Below are positions 1-10,787 of a DNA stretch of 64,000 bases, one piece after another. The DNA is taken from contig JAKULF010000001.1 of NCBI GenBank assembly GCA_022661535.1, positions 1,488,001-1,552,000 of the forward strand. Reading direction: 5' to 3'. The translations under genes were made by a program, and so were the position numbers. This stretch comes from Eutypa lata (lineage: Eukaryota > Ascomycota > Sordariomycetes > Xylariales > Diatrypaceae). Position 1 is the stretch's first letter. Every line of letters starts with the position of its first letter. Under the pieces are notes generated by a model. The model was not told the DNA's origin, did no database searches, and saw only the letters and a list, made by a program, of their open reading frames with translations.

Positions 1-146
1 ACCCTATCGAAAACACATTCACCATAATACAGGCCAACCTTTGGACACCTCAACGACAATCCAACTGGCCGGCGCCCCAAGGTTGGCCCTCGAAATGGCC
101 TTGCCAACAAACCCAACCTTCATACACCCCACTCGGAACTATGCTC

Positions 147-368
147 TCAATGCTCCCAATGCGGTGGCTGTGCCAGCGCGTCATGATCCTCATTGCCCTC
201 CTCCCCATCATACAACACAGGAATTAAAGCAATGTAATGTGGTGCCCTCGCCTCCTCGTGCAAGCGTCTTGGATCCAAGAATTGTTGCGCACTAGGTACT
301 GCTGCCCAGCCGTCATCGTATCTTTCCAGCGCTGCCAACTCTCTAAGTAGCTCGCCGAGAGGTTCGCA
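147..368 (-). other. Coding-like open frame, possible 3' exon of the adjacent zinc-finger relic
   Basis: Reading the minus strand, the frame is open for 73 codons and ends at a stop at 147-149. It has protein-like composition, including the stretches QQFLDPRRLHEEAR and ALIPVLYDGEEGN. A plausible acceptor (attcctag) lies just before its first codon near 369. The zinc-finger relic at 568-990 runs in the same direction and ends 200 bp upstream, so this may be its last exon. I recognise no family. It could also be a chance open frame, so confidence is low. Confidence 0.3.
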
Positions 369-567
369 CTAGGAATAAGACCTTTGAGCCTGGGCACCTT
401 CGCATTTGTCTCCGCAGGGGACTATCGTAAGCACATCCTGCCTTACCGAAATTCGGATACAACTGCATATGCGATCGAGGCAACACTGCCTATCGTCGGG
501 TTCTATGCCGTTCTTAATCCATTCGAACTTCTTTTCCTACAATAGTTCCTGTAGGAGACAGAAGCCC

Positions 568-990
568 TTATACTGGAATTCCGTTCCGGCCCGCTAGCGG
601 TCCCTCCGTTATGATGCCTCCGAAGTAGCGAGCCGAAGCAGGGTACGAGACGGCCAGCTGAGCGGCGTAATGGGTGTTGAAGCCATAGCCACCTTCCGTA
701 CTGGATTCAACCTTTCTCAACTCGCTTGTCATGGTGTTTTGTTGTTAGCGACCTGGTAATGTACCCATGTGTCGCTCAACGTGGTCCTTGAGGGTACGGG
801 ATTGAATCGGGTTTCCGCAAATGCCACAGGGGACTTTGGTTGGTTCCGTATGTTTCTCCAAATGATGGCGAACCTAGTCTGAACCAGACTTGGATGTGCA
901 GTCACACATTAGGCAAGTCCAGTCTGCTGAATTGAGGGTATTGGTAAATGCAGGGGCGCAAGCCGTTGCCAAAACAATTGACTCATTCTC
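568..990 (-). pseudogene. C2H2 zinc-finger protein relic with two in-frame stops
   Basis: One minus-strand frame runs from about 990 to a stop at 568-570. It holds two zinc-finger-like units. The first is CLMCDCTSK, ending in the pair in VRHHLEKH. The second is CGICGNPIQ, ending in LKDHVERH, with C-x2-C-x11-H-x3-H spacing. The frame is interrupted by TAG at 874-876, inside the first finger, and by TAA at 745-747, just after the second. Both are explained by a single transition (TGG to TAG, CAA to TAA), and no frameshift is needed. Sequence after the TAA stays coding-like for 59 codons in the same frame. A splice acceptor (ccagtag) may lie at the upstream end near 991. Such proteins normally bind nucleic acid; this copy cannot make the full product. 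Confidence 0.6.
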
Positions 991-2253
991 CTACTGGCCA
1001 GTTCACATTGGTTGACAACCAAGAAACGAATTGCTTTTTGAGCATACCTTGTAATCTGAATAATCATTTCGTGCGTTATTGGTTGTGGAATAATAGTGAT
1101 TTGGTGTTGAATAAGCGGTGATTATTCAAATTTCGGTATTTCAGTATGCCATCTATTGGCAATGACTTGAGGCAATTGTGGTAATACAATCAATCTCATA
1201 TGGGAAGATGCTTTATAATAATTGTGATTTTGGTATGATGGTATCGAGGTGCGTAGAATATTTGTAGGCAATAATGATTAGTTTCGTACGTAGGATCAAA
1301 ATGCTGATGGAAGTGATAATATTGAGTAACAATTGATGCGACTGAATTTCCTTTGTAAAGATCGTTCTTTCGTAGATGACGTGCCATGATGGATGACCAA
1401 CAGTGACGATGAATGTCAGATAACCCAAGTAGGGTTTGATTAGGCTTTCCTTCCTCAATTGGAACCTATTGTAAGTGCTTCTGCAAGTAATAAAATGCAG
1501 TGACGGGCCGAGTTATTATTATCAATATTAACTTACACCTGACTTATACCCATTGCAATGTCTTCATTATTCAGAGTGAAGCTATTTCGAAGGTCCATCC
1601 CTAATTTGGGAAATGTGGCAGTCACCTCAAAGGGGTGGTAGTATTACACTGCATTAAAATAAGCTCGGCTTCTTTGCGTTAAACAACTGATGTATACAAT
1701 AGCTTTGAACCTTCTTAAACATATCAATATGCTTAACCATTTCGGACACCCAGCCCGCCCATCTCAAAATGCAGAAGGCAGCCCTTGGAACGTGGACTCG
1801 AAGATATGACACAACTGAATACGCGAAAGAGGTAAAGTATAGATGGAGATACTGGTAGGGTTGTTGTTGACGATATCGTTGTGAGGTTATCGCCAGTTTG
1901 CTCTTACGGAACACCTTTCACACTCTGAAAACATAGGGGTACTGATAAAACATCAATGGGAAGCGGCTAAGCCGAGAGATCTGGTTCTAGTGATCATTTC
2001 ACCGTCCAAGCACATTATCATTCGTAGACATGAATTCCGTTTTTAGCATTTATAGATAACGTTGTAATCTATTAGCTCCTTCGAATAGATCTGCTACAAG
2101 TAACTGTGACTTCCAGTTTCTGGGAGGCCTGGGTGTCACTGCTGTATTATCATCAGCAGCCAGGTCTATATCAGTGTAGTATGCTAGCTAGTATTCAGTG
2201 ACCTATTGTTTAACCTTAATACCTAGCGGAAGCCTAATGAACGATAACCTACT
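991..2253. other. AT-rich intergenic stretch, no gene supported
   Basis: This stretch contains only short open frames with unconvincing composition. The longest, 1654-1914 on the minus strand, does not resemble a family I know. I see no tandem repeat, terminal repeat or RNA gene. It may contain further decayed coding sequence, since relics flank it on both sides. Confidence 0.4.
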
Positions 2254-2640
2254 TCAGGATAAGCCAGGATTTTGCAACTTCTCATAGGCGCGCTTCAAGC
2301 CATCACGAATCTCCTTGGAGCCCACTTTACCAATAGTCTCTCACCATCAAGCTGTTGGAGGTCATTCAGTGACTGAAGCCTTGAATCAATGACAGTGTAA
2401 AAGAGTCATGGGATCAGACAAATGGTTACGAATCCAAGGGCTCCAGGGCCATCAGACTCGGTGCTTGCAGCGAAAGTAAGAAATGGATGATTCTTATTGT
2501 GGCCATCTCCTAAGCTTGGTTGTAGGCGCCTGGTGAACGTGGCGGAGAGTAAGCTTCAAGGAGCTCAGCAGGGAGACCACCAGTCAGACGCGAGAGCTAA
2601 TCCCTGGACCCTAGAGTCCTGCTCCATTGAGTCAAGCAAC
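2254..2640 (-). pseudogene. Decayed protein-coding relic, family not recognised
   Basis: Minus-strand translation gives successive coding-like blocks in different frames. The first reads GGLPAELLEAYSPP and then GAYNQA before a TAG. A second, in another frame, reads NHPFLTFAASTESDG and GALGFVTICL. The last contains LQSLNDLQQLDGERLL, then after another shift EIRDGLKRAYEKLQNPG and a stop at 2254-2256. The order is consistent with one ancestral protein broken by at least two frameshifts and several stops. I do not recognise the family. The APH-like gene immediately to the right is intact. Confidence 0.45.
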
Positions 2641-2773
2641 CTATTGGGTTGGAGCGAACACTAGAGAGCTGACTATTTCGTTAATGAAAACATCGCCCGT
2701 AGGGTTGATTTAGCTAATGCAGTTATAGCAGGCATATTTCCGACCCAACAATAGAATACTGGCCTTGAGTAGC

Positions 2774-3721
2774 TTATAGCAAAAAACCTGTTGTAAGTGC
2801 ATATGTAATCCCACTCAGCTGCGAGATTTCTTTCTCGCCTTTATCCGGCAATTCCGCAAGGACAGCCGTGCAAAACTCCTCATCCCACTTTCCCGGGCCT
2901 TGATGTGATAAAGCGGCTTGCTCAAATCCCGTAGGATAGATACCAGCCATCCCCCAATCAACCAGCCATAACCGTTGCGAAGCTTCATCAAATATTAAGT
3001 TGCGAGGGGCAATGTCCTGGTGCGTAATAACAATATGGTCGAACTCAAATCGTTGCAGATCTGGTGGTGCTTGTCGGTATTGCTTACAGACGTCTACCTT
3101 GTGGTTGAACCAGTCCTCCAACTCTTCCGTCGTTTCAAAAGGGCCAGCACCATACCCGGTAAAATATGGTCCGTCCCACGGATTATCACCGCTATCGCCA
3201 ATAGGACCTGGCCCCATTTCGTCGAACGACATGGACTGCATCTTTGTGATCAGGCCAGCAACTGTCTGCACTGCCGTTTTGCGGGGTTCCTCACCCAGAT
3301 CCGGCCAAATGGCTTCCAGCGAGTGCCCTGGAACAAAGTCCATCACTATGAACCATATATTCCTGGAGTCCCTGTCATACATGACTGTTGAGGAGAAGAC
3401 GTGGTGAACGGCAGGTACCGGGAGGCCTAATTCGCGGGCGTATCTTTGAGTCTCAGCCTCCCCCCGCGAAACACATCGACCTCCCTTTATCACTAGCGTT
3501 TCCGAAATCCGTACTACTGTTCTAGGGCCGTCGACACTGTAGATAACAGGCCCTGTAAAGAAGAGACGAACAAGTTCTTCATCAGAGAGTTTAGTGATCT
3601 CCGAGGCATTTAAAGTGCTTGCAAACGCCCCACACAAACTAGTACTAGGAGGGTCGCATGATATTTGTGATGAAGGTGGATCTTGCGAATTGGTGGCAAG
3701 AGACGAAGCTATGTCCTGCAT
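2774..3721 (-). CDS. APH/choline-kinase-like phosphotransferase family protein
   Basis: A 315-residue protein of the aminoglycoside-phosphotransferase-like kinase fold, a family greatly expanded in filamentous fungi and usually of unknown small-molecule or protein substrate. Visible features are an N-lobe lysine in VIKGG (about residue 79), the hinge-like FIVMDFVPG (124-132), the catalytic loop HQDIAPRN (234-241, Asp236 and Asn241) and the metal-binding LVDWG (Asp255), so the active site looks intact. The first ATG is at 3721. However, the same frame is open upstream to about 3880, through a 14-residue-period repeat, and a ctacag acceptor lies there. The true protein may therefore have an extra 5' exon and a longer low-complexity Ser/Thr/Gln N-terminus. 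Function beyond phosphotransfer is not predictable. Confidence 0.8.
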   Translation of the reverse strand: MQDIASSLATNSQDPPSSQISCDPPSTSLCGAFASTLNASEITKLSDEELVRLFFTGPVIYSVDGPRTVVRISETLVIKGGRCVSRGEAETQRYARELGLPVPAVHHVFSSTVMYDRDSRNIWFIVMDFVPGHSLEAIWPDLGEEPRKTAVQTVAGLITKMQSMSFDEMGPGPIGDSGDNPWDGPYFTGYGAGPFETTEELEDWFNHKVDVCKQYRQAPPDLQRFEFDHIVITHQDIAPRNLIFDEASQRLWLVDWGMAGIYPTGFEQAALSHQGPGKWDEEFCTAVLAELPDKGEKEISQLSGITYALTTGFLL

Positions 3722-3860
3722 TTGGGTAGCAGAAGATGAAGTATCGCCCTGCGATTTGGTGATAGGAGATGAAGTTGTATCTGAAGTTGTCTCCTGAGGC
3801 TGGTTAATAGGATATGAAATTGCGTCCTGTGACTGGTTAATGGAAGGTAAAAGTGCGCCC
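3640..3860 (-). repeat. Degenerate 42-45 bp tandem repeat at the 5' end of the APH-like gene
   Basis: About five imperfect copies of a 42-45 bp unit. On the minus strand each reads roughly as a Pro-Ile/Ala-Thr/Asn-x-Ser-Gln-Asp-x-x-Ser-Ser module. The copies stay in one open frame across the annotated ATG, which itself sits inside one unit. Frame conservation suggests the repeat is, or was, translated. Confidence 0.6.
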
Positions 3861-4277
3861 CCCTGTAGGATTTCTAGTGGCTAAGTCAACTACGTAGCCA
3901 CAGACGTATCAGCCTTACCTACTTCAACCCCTACTCCGTACTAAGGAAGAGGTAACCGCGCGCTTGCCCCCTGTTCGTACTTGCCGATTTCCAAGGATCA
4001 TTGCCGTAATTGATTTACCCCGATAAGATAACAAAAAGGCCAGCAGAATAAATCGAAACGTCATAGCGTCACGCGAGTAAAGCCGACAGACACCTCAAAC
4101 TGGACCTCTGTGACCTGTGACCTGTGGTCCCAACTTGGTAATACTACGCTAACCAATACTACGCTACGCTACACTACGACGACGCTTTCATCCCATCTAT
4201 TAGATATTTCCTCCTCTCCCTTGACAGAAATGATCTGGAACCTTTTCAGAAACACACGAGGCCGGTGACTTGCAGCA
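3861..4277. promoter_or_regulatory. Divergent intergenic region between the APH-like and PAP2 genes
   Basis: About 400 bp separates the two divergently transcribed genes. It carries a short repeated actacgct/accaatacta motif near 4140-4180 and no further reading frame. It presumably contains both promoters; no specific factor site is claimed. Confidence 0.35.
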
Positions 4278-5325
4278 ATGGCACCCCGAGATCATGACGA
4301 CAATAAGGCTGGAGGCGTAATAGGGGCTATTGCTAGGTTCTGGACTGTACGATTCCAAAACCCCCTTTCTTGAACTTGCAATTCACGGGAAGAGAAGAGA
4401 GAAGAAGCAAATCAACTAACAATGGCCCTATACTTTGGAAAAACAGCACTCCTACGCCCCCGACTACCTCGGTTTCGCCGGTCTACTAACGGCCTACCTC
4501 CTAATCCAATTCCTCGTCGAGCCCTTCCACCGCATGTTCTACATCAACGACCTGCGCATCGCCTTCCCGCACGCCGAGATCGAGCGCGTCCCGGTGTGGC
4601 TGAATTTCGTGTACGCGCTGTTCGCGCCCCTCGGCGTCCTGCTCGCCTGGAACACCGTCGTGGCGCGCGCCCGCTCCAGCTTCCACAAGCAGCACAGCAC
4701 CATCCTCGGGCTGGCCATCAGCCTGATCCTCGCCTCGTTCCTGACCGACATCGTGAAGAACACCGTGGGGAGGCCCCGCCCGGACCTCGTCGCCCGCTGC
4801 AAGCCCGGCCCCGGCGCCCCCCGCGACGTCCTCGTCACCATCGACGTCTGCACCGAGACCGACCACCACACCCTGCACGACGGCTGGCGGTCGTTCCCCT
4901 CCGGCCACTCGAGTTTCAGCTTCGCGGGCTTGGGATACCTGGCGCTGTTCCTGGCGGGGCAGCTGCGCATCTTCCGCGATCGCCGCGACCTCGGCCGCGC
5001 GCTGGTTTGCATTGCGCCTTTGGTCGGCGCTGCTATGATCGCTATCAGTCGCTGCCAGGACTATCGACATGATGTCTATGATGTCTGTGTTGGCTCTGCG
5101 CTGGGTTTGACCGTCGCCTGGTTCAGTTACCGCCGCTACTGGCCGCGCTTGAGCCACCGCGATTGCGATGAGCCGTACCCGACCCCCGGGACGGAGGGCT
5201 ACAGGGAGAGGGACGACGGTGGTTGGAGGAGGGTGCGCGATGAGGAAGAAGGACCGATATTGGGGCGCAACGCTGGGTACGAGCACGAGTACGAGATGGG
5301 CGTGTATCCTATGAGAACGAATTAG
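4278..5325 (+). CDS. PAP2-family lipid phosphate phosphatase (DPP1/LPP1-like)
   Basis: Two exons, 4278-4346 and 4447-5325, encode 315 residues. The 100-nt intron begins gtacga, has a ctaac branch site and ends aacag; phase is 0. The enzyme should dephosphorylate phosphatidate or diacylglycerol pyrophosphate in an internal membrane. All three PAP2 signatures are present: KNTVGRPRP (about 127-135), PSGH (174-177) and SR-x5-H-x3-D (SRCQDYRHDVYD, His231, Asp235). About five to six hydrophobic segments flank them, and an acidic, Tyr-rich cytosolic-type tail follows. The ATG at 4278 is preferred because the long single-exon reading would need a TTG start. The coding part is GC-rich compared with its surroundings. 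Confidence 0.88.
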
Positions 5326-7169
5326 CTGACAAGAAATGTGCCTCTAGATGATTCTATCCGATCAAATTGTTCCAAGGTGTTCCAAGGTCATTGTAGACCG
5401 CAACAAAAGCTATGTGCATGTGTAAGTAGGGTCCCCAACTGGAATTGTGTTCTTGGATATATATATAAGGTGGACTAGGTGGCATAGCATTAGGAGTAGG
5501 CAGGCGTTGTAGGATCTTATGCTATATATATAATTTGGCGATTTCACATCGACTTGAAGAGGGACTTAGCCGCAGGGCCTGGTGATATGTGGTGAAAGGG
5601 GTTCTGGTAACAAGATAATTATCCTTCTAAACTCCTGTTACTCTGCGGAAAATTAAATATGATGAGACTTGCCATTATCGAAAGGTGCCCTTGCTTGGCA
5701 TGTCGTTGCCCACGATACGCTTATCTATTTTGAGTTCGGATGACATTTGCCTAACTAAGCAGGCATCCAACGAGCATTCATAGTTTACATTCAAGACATA
5801 CTAATATATAACAGCTTACTATTGTCAAGTTTAGCCTTTGTAGACCTTGTGCATGATACGCACGTAGTAGAGAAATGCTGATTATTTTGGCAATGTCTTG
5901 TTTAGTAATGTCCTTTGCTAACTGGGAATACCATCACATTCACCCTTCAAATAACAAAGTTAGGCAAAGTATAAATTCAATCAAGGCTTGTTAATTAAAT
6001 GAACTCCCTTGACAGTTGGAAGAGTGGTACAGCGTCAGGTAACCTGTGCGGGCTTGCACGCAGCAAGTTGTAAGAGCTACCTAATCAGCATCCTGCGGGA
6101 AGCCCCGGGCTGCTATATTTTTGATAGTTGAAAGGATACCCTTTCAATCCCACATAGTAGCTTTTCTGATTTTTTTCTAATCCACTTACCCCCTCCTTTC
6201 TCTTTTTCCCCTGTATAGTTTTCTTGATATGAATTGAACGCTTCCTTGTGCTCCTTTCCTGCACTTCGAAGTACTCCTGATCCATACGTAGATATCATCA
6301 TCTATCCTTATCAACTAAATTATTAATTGTTTGCTTTTGAGCGCCTTTTGTAAATAGAGGAAACGACTCAATCGTGTCAAGGTAAGATCATGATGACAGT
6401 AAGATTTATAGTAAACATGGACTGTTGCTCTGATGCATTTGCTATTCGGCCCCGGGTAAGCCGGCTATGTTGTAATCCAAGCTCACTTGACACTTATTAC
6501 GACATTATTTACTTTGTTTACCACGTGTAACAGGGTCAGTTCAGTAGTGCTCTGCCCTCAAGTACAGACAAAGACTTTCCAATGCCAGGTGACGTTGGGA
6601 TTGCCGCATTTTTATCTGGTGAAAAATCTTGAAGGGAAGTGGTTAGTCACATACACTCCTTTACGATATGGAATTGGACATTCCAGATCAAATTACAGTA
6701 ACCTTTGCTCTCTTATTACAGTACTACATACTTTCTAGTAGCAAACATTCTCACACTATCGGATAGCGGCCCAAACTCTGCAATTAATTAAGCGAAGGTG
6801 TAAAATTAAGACAAAAACAGAGGGCAAGTCCCTAACACCCTCGAGTGGTTACACATGGGTGATTTGCTTGCAAACTCGGCACTTCATCATTCTTAGGCAA
6901 TGTTTGCCACCACCTCGGACCAGTTGGCCGTTATCTGTCAAACAGCTTGGGACATCCTAAAACAGACTCTGTCAACTTCATCTAATCCAAATATGGTGTC
7001 ATAGCACTGGACGGGCATATATCTGCTCTAGTATAAATATAGCTCGTTGGCCTCCCGGTAGATGTCTGATGTGAGCTATTCTAGTCACAATTAAGACACA
7101 TATCATAAGGCAAACAATTTGATTATCATTTGCTCTCACTTCTCCCATATCACTTAATCACTAGTCGCT
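5326..7169. other. AT-rich intergenic region without a supported gene
   Basis: About 1.8 kb with short AT dinucleotide runs (for example near 5460 and 5522) and lysine-rich open frames on the minus strand (6085-6301) that look like AT-bias noise. No splice-supported coding exon was found. The last few hundred bases probably contain the promoter of the amidoligase-family gene. Confidence 0.5.
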
Positions 7170-8292
7170 ATGGAGTCCCAAACCCACCTCGCTTCGAAGT
7201 TCGGAGTTGAAATTGAGACCCGCATTAAGGGGCTGGAGGGTGCTGATCCCCCCGACATCAAGGAAGATGACACCGACTCTCCCGGCATCAAGGTTGAGAA
7301 GAAAATGAAGAGATGGGGACGCCACGTCGGCCCCCTCGGTGATGCCCTAGCCCTCAATGAGGTAGCCAACCATCTCACCGTGGACCAGTACGAGAAGGTC
7401 GCGGAAACGTACGAGCAATGGTATCTCACCCCGGACGATAGCATTGTGGTGGATAAACTATGTTCGTATATTGATTAGTCTCCTTCACCCATTCGGCAAC
7501 TTATTCTCCTGGCCGGACTCTGATATCCTCTACTGACGTATGATTCTAGGGGGCGTCGAACTTGTCTCGCCGGTCTTTGATTACCCAAACCGGCATAGCT
7601 GGAAGGCTCAGCTGTCACGGGTTTACGGCGTGCTCAACGATGCACCATTCTTCAGCGAACCGAACAAAACATGCGCGCTGCACGTCCACGTCTCCATTGA
7701 GCCCACCTGGACCGTAGAGCGCGTTCGGCGCTTGGCTAAGGCCATTCTTCACTACATGCCGCAGTTCGAGCAGCTCGCGAGTAAGGTCGGGCGAACCGGG
7801 GCGCATATGCAGGAGCAGGCAATCCCCAACAGCGTGAAGGTCGACGGATCCTCCTCCTCTGATGGTTCTAGGCCGTCCATGGAGGCAGTCCAGAAGTATC
7901 TCGATGGTCTGGAGACGATCCGGGACATCGTGAAGGCACTGTGCCCGGCGGATGAGAGGATGATGTGGACGCAGGACGGCGTGCGGCCGCCGCGCCACTA
8001 CTTCTGGAACCTCTGGCCGCTGGTGGGCCTCGGCTTTGAGGAAAACGAGTACCACTATTTCGTCAAGAAGACGGGTACTGTCGAGTTTCGGATTCCGCCG
8101 AGCCCGAAGACGGAGCAGCAAGTCGCCGCTTGGATCGACCTTGTTAATCTCTTCGTGCTCACCGCTGTTGATGGTGACTCGCCTTCTGGTAACAGCCTGG
8201 TCTCTTTCGTTCAATTCTGGAGCCAGCATTCTTCTGGCGTGCCTGCCGGAGATTTGCTTCGCGTCGAGCATCTGTTCGGTGAGCAGGAGTAG
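7170..8292 (+). CDS. Amidoligase-family protein
   Basis: Two exons, 7170-7461 and 7550-8292, encode 344 residues. The intron is 88 nt, with donor gttcgt, a tactgac branch site and acceptor ttctag, and joins in phase. The protein has the pattern of the fungal 'putative amidoligase' family (ATP-grasp/glutamine-synthetase-like fold). It starts with FGVEIET (11-17), has YLTPDDSI before the intron, GVELVSPVF just after it, CALHVHVSI in the middle, and TVEFRIPPSP near the end. Members are thought to form amide bonds, but the fungal substrates are unknown. No signal peptide is visible. The gene is isolated: the nearest neighbours are a decayed gene and the PAP2 gene, so context does not suggest a partner. 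Confidence 0.78.
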
Positions 8293-10183
8293 ATGCCAAG
8301 GTTTTCTTCCTGGCAAGTCGTGGTTAATAATGCCGTTATATGTTCGTCAATGAGTAGGAGTCTGAGGAATACTGGGTTATGTGATACTCAATACCATGTA
8401 CTCGTCAGATAGCAGAACAGGACGTGGTGTTAGACGGGCCAGGATTCTCTTTTTTGTTTTGGTTTCACTGTTGCTATTTTATTAGCTATAAACCTTCAAC
8501 AGGTCCGCTGTACTTTAGTCTTGATGTAGTTTACACGCAGTTCTACTACAAAAAGTAAATTATTAAGCTCTCGTGACAGCAAAGCCTTAGCATGTGATAT
8601 GTGACTATAGTACGTGAACTTCTCCGTAAAATCTTCACGGAACCAGTTTTAGAAGACGTGGAATTGCAATTCTGATCTGCTGCTGTGGAAGTTGCCCCAT
8701 TTTCGTCAGACCAGTTGCACATGGTACAGCGGTGATGATATGCACAGGATTTCCCAACTCTTTAAGCCATACATTCTACCAGGGCTAGTGTAGTAATAGG
8801 CATAGAAGAAGAAATACTTAATGATGAGCTGATGAATATCACGAGACTGTGGTAGAGCAGACATAGCTTACCCTATCATATGTGCTACGGAGCTAGATAG
8901 GGCTACGCGTCGACTGTGCACCCTAGGTACTCAAAGCGTATACCCAATATAGGTCTAATATACTCCGTATCTGACGCATAAAATAGGTGGTCGATCACGT
9001 AAATATATCCCTGAGCCTTTCTTCCACCTTTCGGATTATGCTACCTAACCTGTAGCTAAGGAGTACATAGAACCCGTCTGGTGTGTTTGCATACTGAATT
9101 CTACTTGTTCTGGATCGATTCCATAGAGTTGATCTTTCATAGAGTGCATCAGTGTAATCCTTGCATTCTATTCCGCCATGGTGCTGTTACGGCCCTAATA
9201 TACCGTAGAGTCCAGGTTAGTATATTTTGTTATACATAGAAGCAAAAGGGGAAGCATAGCTAGGTAGCGCGTCGCGCCGCTGTATGTAAGGTATTCAAGA
9301 ACCCGGTGTGCATCCGTGCTCTCCTCTTAGTGTCGTGAAAATGAGCCGTGTTTCTCAGTGCTGGCAGCATCGATTGTGGACTCGATGCGCTGGAGAGTAT
9401 TGAATATCATTCCCAATGAGATTTCGTTCCTGCTCTCTATAATAACAGATTTTAAAGCAACGATGAGCCCGATAATCTACGCACCGCTCACACACCTGTC
9501 GCCCTAGCCGCGCTTATAGGATATAAAAGGGGGTAGTTTATAGGGGTTATTTTTGTTTATTAGGTAGGCATTACCTTAAGCTGGTTATGAACACGAATAG
9601 GGCGCTGATATTACGTAAGCTAGCTGTTTCACGCACTCTATAAGCCGCAGTCCAGCTGCTACTATAAGCGCTGAAAGCGCGGCCAGCTTAAAGGTGTCTC
9701 AGGCCCACCGAATCATTATAGCGTCGCTAGGTTGTTGCTCTAAAGTGATATGTAGATGAGTATGATAGATAATTGAATAGGTCCTGGATTCTGCCATCCT
9801 ACACGTTACTCCTAGGTCACGGATTGGATAATACCTACATGGAAGTTGAGATACGGAGACAGGGAGCTCATATCTTGGGAAGATTTAAACTAAGCGTCAA
9901 AACGGAGGGAATACATAGTTGTCCTACTAATGTATCGTACGAGAACCATAACAAGGACCATTGGGAGCTATGTTGTATTGATTGCTGATCGGATTGTGCC
10001 AGCCTAGAGAAAACCTGTAACGCCATAATATATGCATGTGTACGTAATACGTGCTGGTTGTTTGGTGAGCTCACGAGGCTCTCTGCGTTGCATGCTGTCA
10101 AATATTGTCTCCAGATTACCGATTTGAGGACTAGATGGGACGAACGAATCAAGATCATTATGATGTCAACCTAGGCAACTGGA
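8293..10183. other. Long intergenic region, possibly old transposon debris
   Basis: No intact coding exon. GC-rich islands with many gcgc/taagcgc words (about 9480-9720) sit in AT-rich DNA, a texture often left by mutated transposons. I could not recognise reverse transcriptase, integrase or transposase motifs, nor flanking terminal repeats. Transposon origin is a guess. Confidence 0.3.
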
Positions 10184-10558
10184 TCAAGTGGGCAAAACTT
10201 TGAATGTGGCGGCTTCTGAGCGACCTTGTAACGAATTTACAGGTAGCATCAGGCTCCTACCTGCTAAACTAACAGCTATTGAGATGTTGGTAGCATACTC
10301 TGCATGATGTACAACATGAGAGCCTTGTTTCGCTCGTAGGCCATCGGCTATCATCCCTAGAATGTGATGAATTCATGCATGCATGCTTGCGGCAAAACGT
10401 CAGCGATCTTCACCAATCCTCTTTCGAGGCGCGGTAGCACAATCCGAGCAATAACCACAGCTTGTCTTCAGGCAAGGGGTGGATGCGTACTAATTGTACT
10501 TCGCACCAACGCCTACAAGGGATTTGGCTTGCCCATTTGTGGCTCTGCGACAAGAGTG
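10184..10558 (-). pseudogene. Coding relic with three in-frame stops, family not recognised
   Basis: One minus-strand frame of about 125 codons is coding-like throughout. It includes CGYCSDCATAPRKRIGED near its start and then ILGMIADGLRAKQGSHVVHH, and ends at TGA 10184-10186. It is broken by TAG at 10490-10492, TGA at 10400-10402 and TGA at 10373-10375. Each is one C-to-T change from CAG or CGA, and there is no frameshift. The upstream end is another TAG at 10559-10561, so more of the gene may lie to the right. No family is recognised. Confidence 0.45.
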
Positions 10559-10787
10559 CTAGAGGGAGCGAATCTCTCATGAAAGTTGGACAAGTAAGCT
10601 GGTGGATGTAGGGGAACCCTGCTTAGATACTTCGTACTTAAGACGATTTTTTGTTTAAATTATCATTGTTATAAACTTCATTTCGAAATTGAGCATGCTC
10701 ATTTTCACTATCTCTTTGCCAGCCAAGCATCACTCAACATCACACCCTGGCGTTATTTTCTGGCCGACCTGTTAGTTCCCTCGTTCG

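Noticed and set aside
6085..6301. Lys-rich minus-strand frames
   Set aside because: Composition mirrors local AT-richness; no start context, splice site or motif.
8900..9720. Possible transposable element
   Set aside because: GC/AT mosaic texture only; no transposase or reverse-transcriptase motif and no terminal repeats seen.
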